Below are positions 12,901-21,925 of a stretch of DNA of 64,000 nucleotides, in pieces; the first letter of the stretch is position 1; each line of letters opens with the position of its first letter. The translations under genes were made by a program, and so were the position numbers. Source of the stretch: Branchiostoma belcheri. Its lineage: Eukaryota; Chordata; Leptocardii; Amphioxiformes; Branchiostomatidae. The notes below the pieces were generated by a model. That model was not told where the DNA came from. It searched no databases and saw only the letters and a list, made by a program, of their open reading frames with translations. The stretch is taken from assembly GCF_001625305.1 (NCBI RefSeq), contig NW_017804054.1:147648-211647 (forward strand), given 5' to 3'.

Positions 12901-14910
12901 GGATGCTTTATCTTGCTAAAAGTAGTTAAGTAATACAGGAGCATGCTAGCTTTAGCATGCTAGCTTTACTCTTATTGGGACAAAAGTGTTAGCTCTCAAA
13001 ATGTTATAGCTTGACAACTGCAAGGATCAATATGTAATCAAACTTTTAGGGCAGAGATTCTTTGCATGTTACATGAGGCCTGATTCCCAGAGTGTCTATA
13101 CATGTGTGTACTTTGATAACTTACTTTTGCCACATTTCAAACCAGTCCTCCACTGTGGGCTGCTCTTCATCCGGGGCCTGAAGTTTCTGTGGGGTAAAAA
13201 GGTGATGGTTATTGTGTTCCAAAATGACTAAATTAAAAAAATTATGCAATGTGAGATTATTTCACCAGTTTTATTTTCTTTTGTTTCTTCTGACAACTGA
13301 TAATTACGGTCGTTAAACTGAGAACTTACCCAAAGCTCTCAGAGTCATCTCTTAAAGTAGCTTTACCTGTTGCACTTAGCCCCCCCCCCCCATGGCCCCA
13401 ACATGTGCACAAACACCGTGCACGTGCACACACGTATTCACGAGTTGCACATTCCCAGGATCCTTTGCGCCCAGGGTAGGTCACGTGGGCGTCAGGGTAG
13501 GGAAAGGTCGCGGTAAACCACGTGACTCATCCTCGGCTCTGGTCGGAAGAAGGTGCCCTAAGCGATATCTGGCCGATAGTAGGCTGGGAGCATTCACATT
13601 TTCACGTAGTATGTTGAATCAACCCTATCCTATCCCATACCGATAGTCATGGAGCAAAAATTCGATGCCGCTTTGCCGTACGAACGCCGTACGAACGCCG
13701 TGAAAAACTACGTACCTCCCGCCGCCGGCAGTGGTGTCAGCCATTCTTGAAATTTCCGAGCGCTCGCGAACACTTCCGACTTCTTCCGACCAGAGCCGAG
13801 GATGAGTCACGTGGTTTACCGCGACCTTTCCCTACCCTGACGCCCACGTGACCTACCCTGGGCGTAGCCGTGGCGACTCTTGACTCGGGCTTACATTGCA
13901 TTACCCTCTGCAAGAGTCGTGGAAAGATCCATTGGCAGAACTGCACATTTCCCGTTGGCTGCTCGATGCTCCGTTTTTGACCCGGTTTTTTGCTGTCCCG
14001 AGCTTCCCTACAATATAACTCCACAATTGGCCGGGTTGCCGATGTTCAGATCGGCCTAAATATTCCACAGCGCGACGGGAAAGTACTAAAATAGCTAGTC
14101 GGTACATCCGCGCCGCCATTTTGGATATAGTCCGGAATGTCCGCTACCGCCGTCGGGAACGCTCGGTAGCGCCACGATTACCGAAGCGGGACCGAAAACT
14201 CTCCGATCATAACCGGAAAGCCTACCGAGCGTTCCCGACGGCGGTAGCGGACATTCCGGACTATATCCAAAATGGCGGCGCGGATGTACCGACTAGCTAT
14301 TTTAGTACTTTCCCGTCGCGCTGTGGAATATTTAGGCCGATCTGAACATCGGCAACCCGGCCAATTGTGGAGTTATATTGTAGGGAAGCTCGGGACAGCA
14401 AAAAACCGGGTCAAAAACGGAGCATCGAGCAGCCAACGGGAAATGTGCAGTTCTGCCAATGGATCTTTCCACGACTCTTGCAGAGGGTAATGCAATGTAA
14501 GCCCGAGTCAAGAGTCGCCACGGCTACCCTGGGCGCAAAGGATCCTGGGAATGTGCAACTCGTGAATACACATGTAACCACAATGATTCTTGGCAATTCT
14601 TTATAGAAGTGACGTTTTTCTAATAGAAAGTGACTTCACAACGATATCTGAAGATAGTGTGACCTTTAGTTCATTGTCATATACAAAGGATCGCACCATG
14701 TAAAATTGTTTTTGTACAAGAGACGCGGATGAAAAGTCGCCATCTTGGCTTGCGCAAGTTTCAGGATGCCGATGCTAAAACCCCCCTCCCCAAGCGACTT
14801 ACCATTCCGGTCTGCTTCTGGAACCATTGCGCCGCTTTATCGAACTTGTGGTCCTTAAGAAAGCCGTAGATGTAGGGGTAGATGACGCTGGGGACGGCGT
14901 TAGACGACAT
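9917..14910 (-). CDS. NOLC1: NOLC1 / Nopp140 nucleolar phosphoprotein
   Basis: Seven exons: 14803-14910, 13125-13186, 11351-12854, 10948-11080, 10529-10704, 10211-10291 and 9917-10069, summing to 738 aa. The N-terminus ([19 protein letters not shown]) is the LisH-type motif of Nopp140. The C-terminus ([18 protein letters not shown], then [19 protein letters not shown]) is the conserved SRP40 domain. Between them about 15 Ser/Asp/Glu blocks alternate with Lys/Pro/Ala spacers; 13 of them sit in the single 1.5-kb exon. The known vertebrate protein has roughly ten such blocks, so this one is long. Known role: a heavily CK2-phosphorylated chaperone of box C/D and H/ACA snoRNPs in nucleoli and Cajal bodies, also linked to Pol I. 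Intron 1 carries the palindrome described separately. The ORFs on the opposite strand of the Ser-rich exon are composition shadows. Confidence 0.95.
12941..12968. repeat. 14-bp tandem duplication in NOLC1 intron 2
   Basis: gcatgctagcttta occurs twice in direct succession. Each unit contains the self-complementary word gctagc. Confidence 0.7.
13434..14569. repeat. Nested foldback (palindromic) element in NOLC1 intron 1
   Basis: Three inverted pairs are seen. Outer ends of 45 bp: 13434-13478 and 14525-14569. Main arms of 305 bp: 13865-14169 and 14222-14526, apparently identical by eye and separated by a 52-bp loop. On the left only, a further inverted pair of 84 bp (13468-13551 and 13781-13864) encloses about 230 bp. 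The right arm runs straight from main arm to outer end, so the left-hand 84-bp system looks like an insertion or rearrangement into an originally simpler palindrome. G+C content is clearly higher than in flanking introns. Both arms therefore read the same 72-residue frame in opposite directions. It could be a foldback or MITE-like DNA element, a recent inverted duplication, or an assembly artefact. No transposase was found. Confidence 0.85.
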
Positions 14911-15312
14911 GGCGGGGATTTAAAGTCCTGAAACCGGCGTGCGACAACGTGCTATCCCGCAGACCCAGGGCACATGCGCCGTGACCAGGCGTGACCTGAT
15001 CTGAACTCACATTTAGCGTAAAACTAAACTTCTATTCCACACACGACTCTTACAGTATAAATAACTGTTAATTCTCCTCATAAAATGCCAAAATATAGTT
15101 ATTTAACCACAAAATTACTTTAAGTGACAAATAGCAGTGATTTGATATGGATTCTAAAATTTAGTTAGATAAAAACAACATTATTTGTGAGGAATCGGAG
15201 GCATCGAATATAAAACCTTTTATTTCTAGGACATGAAAACAGACAGGTCATCATTTTCTCCAACATTCTACGAAAGAAGACACTCCTGAAGTTTTTGAGG
15301 AAAACAAGGGCC

Positions 15313-18223
15313 ATGGCGTCCCCTGAGATGTACGACACGGCACTTCTGGGCATCCTACAGCATCAGGGGAAAATTGAGAACTTCTTGGACGTGATGTTCG
15401 GCTTTTTGTACCGCAGAACGGACTTTTTCCGGACGATGCGCTCCAAGGAGGATCGGATGGGTTTCCCACCAGGGGTCCAAGAGAAGATGCTGTATTCGGT
15501 ACGTGTTGATAATGTTGTCTCCCGGGGCTGCTGAAAAATATTTGTAGGAATGCAGTTCGAAGTAAAGCTGCCAGGGGGCGATGGAAATGTTAGCACCTTT
15601 GTCCAAGGTTTACCTCCAAAAGAGAAAGATCTATTCATGAGTTTTATTGCTTTTCCTGTTTACAAACAGGTTTATTTACGAACAAGAAACGAACAAACAA
15701 TCTTAACCTTTGTGGAGTTTATAAAGTCACCAAAGGGATAGGAGCCATCATTGTTTTTGTTTACATCATGTAACGTTACATGCAAATTATTTGGAGCCAC
15801 ATGCAAATTATTGGTAGGCAAGTCACCCAACTCACACTGGTATTGACATCATGGCCATTTAGTCGTACTGTATAAGCTCCTTGGCCGTACATTGTGTACC
15901 AAGCAATTGTGGCCATTTATTGATTGTTCTGTTTTATTTTGTTAGATCTTCAAAAAGTGGCAGCACTACGCCACCCAGGATGAGGAGAGGATGATGAAGA
16001 AACTACAGGAGAAGGCAGAGAGGGAACGTCAGGCTGCTGCTGCAGGTAAGGGGTGTAACAGGCCAGACTATACCCCCTGGCCAAAATGGACCCGGGGGTA
16101 AGTTATGGCCTCTGGTACATTCTGGCCTGTTACACAGGTCTAACATAAAATACCCGTATGTCTGTCACAATTAAATTATCATGACTTAGGTATGTATAGC
16201 ATTATTCAATGCAGTGTAATGTTTAAAAAAGTCATGATTTTGCCTCTCAACATCTGCTTGGAGATTTCTTCAAGTAATCTAATGCTTTTCTTTCCCTGCT
16301 TATCAGCATCAGCAGTTGTGGAAGAAGTAGAGGTTGAGACAACAGCAGTATCAGACAGCACAGAAGACAAAACAGACAAGTCCTCCACATCAGAAAAGGC
16401 CAAAGCTCAAGATGCAACCAGCAAGGTAGATACTGCTCCTAAAAGTGAGGAGAAAAGTGATGGACAAAAAGATGAAAAAAAGAAAGAAAGGACAGGAGGA
16501 GAGAGTGTAGATAGTAAAGAGGCACCAAAGGATGCCGATGAGACAGCGGAAAAGGCAGTAGAGGAAAAAGAGGCAAAGGATGGGGCAACTGCAAAAGTAC
16601 CATCTAGGTAAGTTGCATGCTGATTATGCATATTCTATTAGCATTTTTGCTTGCATACATATTTGTCAGTATAATGCCAGTTTGGAGGCACCAACAAAAG
16701 TTTGTATACCAGTAAAAATTATTCTTAGACTTTTCTTAAAGGTTCATCTAGGGGCATGTAGTACTTGAGTAGTCCTGGCAAAGTTTTCTTATTTCTTTAG
16801 TACAATTTGTGAACTTTCTATAGCAGCATTTTTACAGCTTTAGTAGTAGCCATTGCATTCAATCCAAATGATTCCTTCCTACCAGTCAAGAGGAGTTTCA
16901 GCAGGATGCAGAGAGCTGGAATGGAGCTGTGAGAGAGAACTACAAGTGGGCACAGCACATACACGAGGTGGAGATCAGAGTCCACGTTCCTCCCAACATC
17001 AAGAAAGCCAAGGAATGTGTGGTAGACATCAAGAACAACTTCTTAAAGGTGATATTGGTCAGGCCAAGGGAAAAAAATGACCCTAGCAAAAGCCTGCCAA
17101 CCCTAGTCGTTTATTTCAGTAGAAATCTGGTAAGGGATATAAAACCTTTTATCTGGCATATGAGTGTTGAAATTTCATTGTAGAATTGTTTTCCTACATG
17201 TTCTCTTCATTTTTCTTGCAAAACAAAGTGATCCATAACATTCTTATAGGTTGCCATCAAAGATGGAGGGCAGGTGAAGGTTCTGATGGAAGGAAAACTG
17301 ACCAATAAGATCATCTGTGAGGAGAGTATGTGGAGTCTGGAACCAGGGAAGTGTGTGCAGGTAGGTTTGTAGGAAAAATTTTGCGAACATTTAATGGGGC
17401 CTACAAATTTTGACTGCTCAGGTCGAGAGAACACTGGCTGTATTACTGGCTTGCAGCCACTTGATGTCTTTACTGCTACTACTCTATCCTCTCCAGGTGA
17501 ATCTAGAGAAAGAGAAGGAGTACTGGTGGAAGGCTGTCCTGGTGGGGGAGCCTGAGATCGACATCCAGAAGATAGAACCCATCAAACACATGCACGACAT
17601 GGACGATGAGGAGCAGTCGGGGGTACAGAGGATGATGTTTGATCAGCATCAGAAGATGATGGGGAAACCACAGAGCCATGAGATGGTCAGTTCACTTAGT
17701 TCATGCCTTAAGTCACATTTCTATAGGGCCTGTAGCCAATCTAGGCTCTGAAGCCAGGGGAACATTGCATGCCATGCTATAGTCACATTTCCTAAACTAT
17801 ATGTATCTTATGGGACCAGCCAGAAAATGCAAAATGAAAGCCTGTAAGCTTTACTGATGGGGCATCGGTTTAGAAGGTGATAGATACCGATGCATAGGAG
17901 TGAGTTTTTGGTCGGCATTTTTGTCTTGATTTTTCAACAGACATTCCTACTGTTTGGAAGCAAGATAGGTTTTGAGACTTAAGGTTTCATACCATTTGAT
18001 TCCATAATTTTTCTAAGTCATATAATTATGTACATCATTGGCAAAATGAGTGGCCATTGCAAACTATGTAATTATTAATAATCCTTGACCTAGCTTGTCG
18101 TTTTCTCCACAGAAAGTGCACGACATGTTGAGGAAAGGCTGGGATGCACCAGGCTCCCCATTTGCTGGTCAAGAGTTTGATCCCTCCAAGTTTAACATAT
18201 CCCCTGGTGCTGTCCAGATGTGA
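15313..18223 (+). CDS. NUDCD3: NUDCD3, NudC domain-containing protein 3
   Basis: Seven exons: 15313-15498, 15946-16045, 16307-16607, 16886-17048, 17250-17360, 17497-17685 and 18113-18223, giving 386 aa (the human protein is a little shorter). The N-terminal domain MASPEMYDTALLGILQHQG...FLYRRTDFF is the NudC N-terminal fold. It is followed by a Lys/Glu-rich low-complexity exon (16307-16607), then the CS (p23-like) domain at about residues 205-310 (QHIHEVEIRVHVP, VMEGKLTNKI-type strand VLMEGKLTNKI, KEKEYWWKAVLVGEPEID). The tail ends DMLRKGWDAPGSPFAGQEF. Known role: an Hsp90 co-chaperone-like factor that stabilises dynein intermediate chain and Kelch proteins. The start is the first ATG in frame; an upstream TTG extension is not needed. 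Confidence 0.94.
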
Positions 18224-18981
18224 GCAGGACAACAAAAATAACTATCTACACGCTGTACAGCTTGTGATATACTATTAGAAAGAAAACCATTTCAACAGTA
18301 ATATAACAATTACAGGTCTGGAGTAAGTTCGCATATGCCTTTTTACTGTGATGTTTTTGCATGTCATCACATACAGCTAGGATACATAGGATTTATGATA
18401 TGGGTCTGGTTATGTTAAATTGTTGCATATTATATCTGTTAGATTTATTGAAAATTGGCTTCTACCATATCTACCATGGACTGTTTGAAAGGTATGCTCA
18501 AACGAGATGATGACTTTCAAGTTTCAACCTACTTGTACATATGTACCTTGTACAGGGTATATGACCATGTCACCCTGCTGTACTCTGTTTAATCCGTATA
18601 AACCAAGTAGAGTTTGACAAACATGAATGTGGACATTTTACTCTTTGTGTCTTCCTTGATAAGTACGTTGATTAGCTGTAAGGATAGATGAGTGTATATT
18701 GGGAAGGGTGAAGGATTTTGAATTTGATGAAATAGTCCCTCTAAACTGATACTATTTTATTCCAACGTTTAACACAAGACATGGTGATGGCAGACTTAAG
18801 TTTTTTCAACTCACTTTTATGCCACCAATGCAGAGGGCAATTGACGATACTCATTTTCACTTGAGTGAAGTGAGGAAAGTCGTGTAAAGTGCCTTTCATG
18901 AGGGCACAGGATTGGTGGCATGGATTCGAACTCAGGACCTGTTGGAACTGATACTTGAAGATGAATTAACAAAGTTAAAAG
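18224..18981. other. Convergent 3' region of NUDCD3 and the IFIT-TIR gene
   Basis: No gene was seen. It should hold the 3' UTRs of both neighbours, which point toward each other, plus the SINE-like stretch listed separately. Confidence 0.4.
18815..18945. repeat. SINE-like remnant
   Basis: The order tgaggaaagtcgtgtaaagt, gtgcctttcatgagggcaca, then ggattcgaactcaggacc is the tail-to-head arrangement of a tRNA-derived SINE: a box-B-like ggattcgaactc word next to an aagtgcct...agggcaca hairpin. A related but diverged stretch lies at 35370-35650. It sits just downstream of the IFIT-TIR stop codon. Family assignment is from memory. Confidence 0.45.
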
Positions 18982-21699
18982 CTAGTGTGAGCAACTTTTT
19001 GTTGAGATCATTTTCCTGAACAAGGTTGTGCCCCCTGGCAGAGCAAAACAATCTTCCATCCTGATGCTTGGGTACACAGAAATGACTGGCAGAAGATCAC
19101 AATCATCCACATTCACGGCTACCAGATTACCAAAGTCTCGTGTGTTGACCAAGTGCACGGTCAGTCCTATCACGAGTTTCATCATACCCTTTTGCAAACT
19201 TGCTTTAGAGACAACAAAGATGATGCAAGTGCTTTTGTTGATCAAATCTGCCACCATCTCGACTACAGATTGCGTACAGGGGATGTCCCGATGTACACAA
19301 CGGCAGGACAGATCGTACTGATCCTCGCACAGCATTGTCAGCCTTTCTGCTGTCTCTTTGTCCTCTTCGTCACTGTAAACAAACACATTGTACATGAGGT
19401 TTGGGTGAAGTTCAGTGGGGAATACAGAGACAAACGTCTCCAGGAAGATGCCGCTGGCAAGGTGAGGGTCCTGTTGGATCTGAAGTTCTGCAGCTCCAAG
19501 GTTTACCTCAATGACTACATCCATTGGGACCTCCACATCTGTAAGATTGCGTAACATGGGCAGGTACATCCTTGCTTGGGCATAGTCTCCCTGTGCTCGA
19601 AGATTATCCACCAAACCACAGAGCGTTGTTGGATCATCAGCTTTCAGTCGTAGAGCTGTTTCTCTCAAGCCCAGTGCCTCTCCATAACGCTTAACCAGTT
19701 CGTACAACTGAGCCAGTTCATTGATGTGGTCAGCCTGCAGGTCTTCTTTTCCCAAGTCTTTCTGCATTAGTGTCACCAATTTCGAGAAAGCTCCCCTCTT
19801 CTCAACGTTGACTTTAGCAGCGCTTTCTACAGCTTTTCGGAGCATGTTTTTCCCGTTCTCTTCTTGTCCCATTTGAAGGAAACATTCCCCCCATTTCTGG
19901 TAGCAACTAGCAGCCTCCAGAGACCTTGACACACTGTCCTTGTCGATGGCTTTTCGGAAATACTGCAAAGCTTCGTCAAATTGTCCCATCTGCATGTGAA
20001 TCTCAGCTAGGCCTACTGGGATGGCAACACCCGTACCTTCAGATAATTCATAAGCCCTTTCAAGACAATGCATTGCCTTCTCTAAAAATGTATCATGATG
20101 ATGTGTTTGGACTGCATTTTGCTCAGATTGGTCTCGAGAATCTAATGTCATCCGACCAAAATCTCTTTGCACATTGTCAACATCATCTGAACAGGGTTTA
20201 CTTTCTAGACTTTGATCTGTCAGTCCCAACTGAGTCCTAGCACCGTCATCGTTGTATCTTTGAAAATGCTCTTGTCTGCCACGGTACCCTCTACTTCTTG
20301 GTCGCCTTTGTCCACTTCTACCTCCTCTTGTAGAGTATGGTACATCTTTGTGTCCATCCATTGTGTCAAATCCTTTCACTGATGATGAACTAACAGCCTG
20401 TGACTGGTTTGTGTAGCCTTGTTGACTATGCCATCCTCTCTGATTTCTACCATTCAGATTCCACTGACCGTGTGAAGACCAGTGGCAGCTACTTTCAGCT
20501 TCCTGTCTAACATAATGATGGCTGGTATTTCTGTTGCCATGGTTGACATTGCTTCTGCCACGGTATTGTCCACCCGATCGCCTGCGACCCCCTCTCCACC
20601 CCCTAAATGGAGCAGACTGACTTTGGTCAACAGCTGAAGATCCTCTATATCGATTACCTCTAGGCCTCCTCTGACTGCTTCTTCCTCTTCCCCGGAATGA
20701 TCCCTGACTACTTCTTCCACGTGGCGCCTTTGATCTGTAAGCCAGTCCGAGATGGTGCCAAGAAAATGCAGAAGGGCGGACTTCGTTTGCTTTCTCCAGG
20801 CATTCTATCGCATCATCGATGCGGCGCATGTGTCTGTGGCGTCGACCCACCCTCTCTAGTACGAAGTGATCATTTGGAGCAACAGCTAAGCCATTTTCAA
20901 AACATTCATCTATCTGAGACGTGTTGAGACCTTTAGGTTTTCTGTTGCCTTCAAAGTACTTGTGATGTATCTTCACATACTTGCTGTGGACCTCGCCTAA
21001 TGCCACCCATCCCTTTCCACAGAAAGCTTGTATGTTACTTCCAGTTACTAGCACCAAACATCGCTGTGCTTCTTCATAAACCTCGGCTGGTTTAAACTCA
21101 GGGTCTTCCACAAAACTGTCCCTATCAAGGAGCCGATCGAGGCACAAAGCTAACCCATAGTTCCATTTGATTTTTAGCTGGTAGTTTGGAGATCCACGAC
21201 TGAGGGCTTTGCAAAACTTGTCAGCAGCCATAAGGTGACACTTAGGCCCAAGCCTGGACAGACAATATCCTTGTTCTCCTATTGCTATCGTCTTTATGTC
21301 TTCCACAACTTGGTCGTTTTCCTTCATGACCATGTCAATTGTCTGCAAGTATTTCTTGGCTTCTGAAACATTATACTGTTTGAGGTAGTAGGCGCATATA
21401 TTCCCTAAAGCGACCAGGTTTGAGCTGTCTTCAGTTTTTTTTAGCACAGAATCGATGTGAGGCTTGGCCTCCTCGATCTTGTCAATATACAACAGCAGGA
21501 ATGCCAGCAGGTTTTCCGACCTCACGTCTTCATCAAACTCCTCGGGAACCTGGCGTTTCTCCGACCGTAGTTTGGTGATGACCTTGCTGAAGCTCGTCTC
21601 TGGCATTTGTGGTATGTCAAGCTGAAACAGAGTCGGCAGGGCCTTCAGTTTTCGCCACAGGGCGTCTTCTTTTCCACGCTGGCCTTCCCCCATCATCAT
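18982..21699 (-). CDS. IFIT-like TPR protein with RG-rich insert and C-terminal TIR-like domain (905 aa, single coding exon)
   Basis: One open frame of 905 residues. Residues about 60-323 follow the order of vertebrate IFIT TPRs: NLLAFLLLYIDKIEEAKPHI, EGQ-type IGEQGYCLSRLG, KIKWNYGLALCLDRL, IDDAIECLEKANEVRPSAF, then WHHLGLAYRSKAP, which matches the IFIT signature LHHQIGLCYKAK. Exactly there an insert of about 210 residues (325-535) begins, rich in RG, RGR, SQ and N (RGRSSQGSFRGRGRSSQRR). TPRs resume at FLEKAMHCLERAYELSEG and continue to about 720. Residues 768-895 resemble a TIR domain: YNVFVYSDEEDKETAERLTM (box 1), CRCVHRDIPCTQSVVEMV (degenerate BB loop), STCIIFVVSKASLQ. The position of the SARM1-type catalytic Glu has none, so adaptor-type signalling is more likely than NADase activity. 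Three tandem ATGs begin the frame. An acceptor-like site at 21711 suggests a 5' UTR intron. IFIT and TIR assignments are inference. Confidence 0.8.
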   Translation of the reverse strand: MMMGEGQRGKEDALWRKLKALPTLFQLDIPQMPETSFSKVITKLRSEKRQVPEEFDEDVRSENLLAFLLLYIDKIEEAKPHIDSVLKKTEDSSNLVALGNICAYYLKQYNVSEAKKYLQTIDMVMKENDQVVEDIKTIAIGEQGYCLSRLGPKCHLMAADKFCKALSRGSPNYQLKIKWNYGLALCLDRLLDRDSFVEDPEFKPAEVYEEAQRCLVLVTGSNIQAFCGKGWVALGEVHSKYVKIHHKYFEGNRKPKGLNTSQIDECFENGLAVAPNDHFVLERVGRRHRHMRRIDDAIECLEKANEVRPSAFSWHHLGLAYRSKAPRGRSSQGSFRGRGRSSQRRPRGNRYRGSSAVDQSQSAPFRGWRGGRRRSGGQYRGRSNVNHGNRNTSHHYVRQEAESSCHWSSHGQWNLNGRNQRGWHSQQGYTNQSQAVSSSSVKGFDTMDGHKDVPYSTRGGRSGQRRPRSRGYRGRQEHFQRYNDDGARTQLGLTDQSLESKPCSDDVDNVQRDFGRMTLDSRDQSEQNAVQTHHHDTFLEKAMHCLERAYELSEGTGVAIPVGLAEIHMQMGQFDEALQYFRKAIDKDSVSRSLEAASCYQKWGECFLQMGQEENGKNMLRKAVESAAKVNVEKRGAFSKLVTLMQKDLGKEDLQADHINELAQLYELVKRYGEALGLRETALRLKADDPTTLCGLVDNLRAQGDYAQARMYLPMLRNLTDVEVPMDVVIEVNLGAAELQIQQDPHLASGIFLETFVSVFPTELHPNLMYNVFVYSDEEDKETAERLTMLCEDQYDLSCRCVHRDIPCTQSVVEMVADLINKSTCIIFVVSKASLQKGMMKLVIGLTVHLVNTRDFGNLVAVNVDDCDLLPVISVYPSIRMEDCFALPGGTTLFRKMISTKSCSH

Positions 21700-21732
21700 A
21701 TTCGAAAATAGCTGTAATATGGTGTCCTTACT

Positions 21733-21925
21733 TTAATACTTATCCTCTTCATCAATTGTGAGACATGAGGCCATGACTTTGTCCTTCCATCTGGGTCTGT
21801 CCTTGGCCACCTTCTTTGCTGATTGCCAGGATAGTCCCATGTCTGCCAGGTCACCAGTCACAGTTCTTCTCCATGTGATTTTTGGTCTGCCTCTTTCTTT
21901 TCCCATTGGGTCTCCAATTCAAAGC
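21733..21925 (-). mobile_element. LINE fragment: 3' end of reverse-transcriptase ORF
   Basis: Read on the minus strand, the frame gives GKERGRPKITWRRTVTGDLA followed by DMGLSWQSAKKVAKDRPRW and KDKVMASCLTIDEEDKY, then a stop at 21733-21735. The RPK.TWRR...DL..MG.SW..A...A.DR..W motif is the standard C-terminus of RTE/CR1-type LINE ORF2 proteins. Only this last piece of roughly 60 codons is present. It ends 33 bp upstream of the ATG of the IFIT-TIR ORF, on the same strand. Confidence 0.85.

Noticed and set aside
13737-14606. Matching ORFs in the palindrome as two real genes
   Set aside because: The proteins are the same only because the DNA is an inverted repeat. No splice sites or stop-side conservation support a product.
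18982-21699. Bacterial contamination or a horizontally acquired TIR-TPR defence gene
   Set aside because: The TPR part follows animal IFIT signatures, base composition is like the flanking genes, and the neighbours are spliced chordate genes on both sides.
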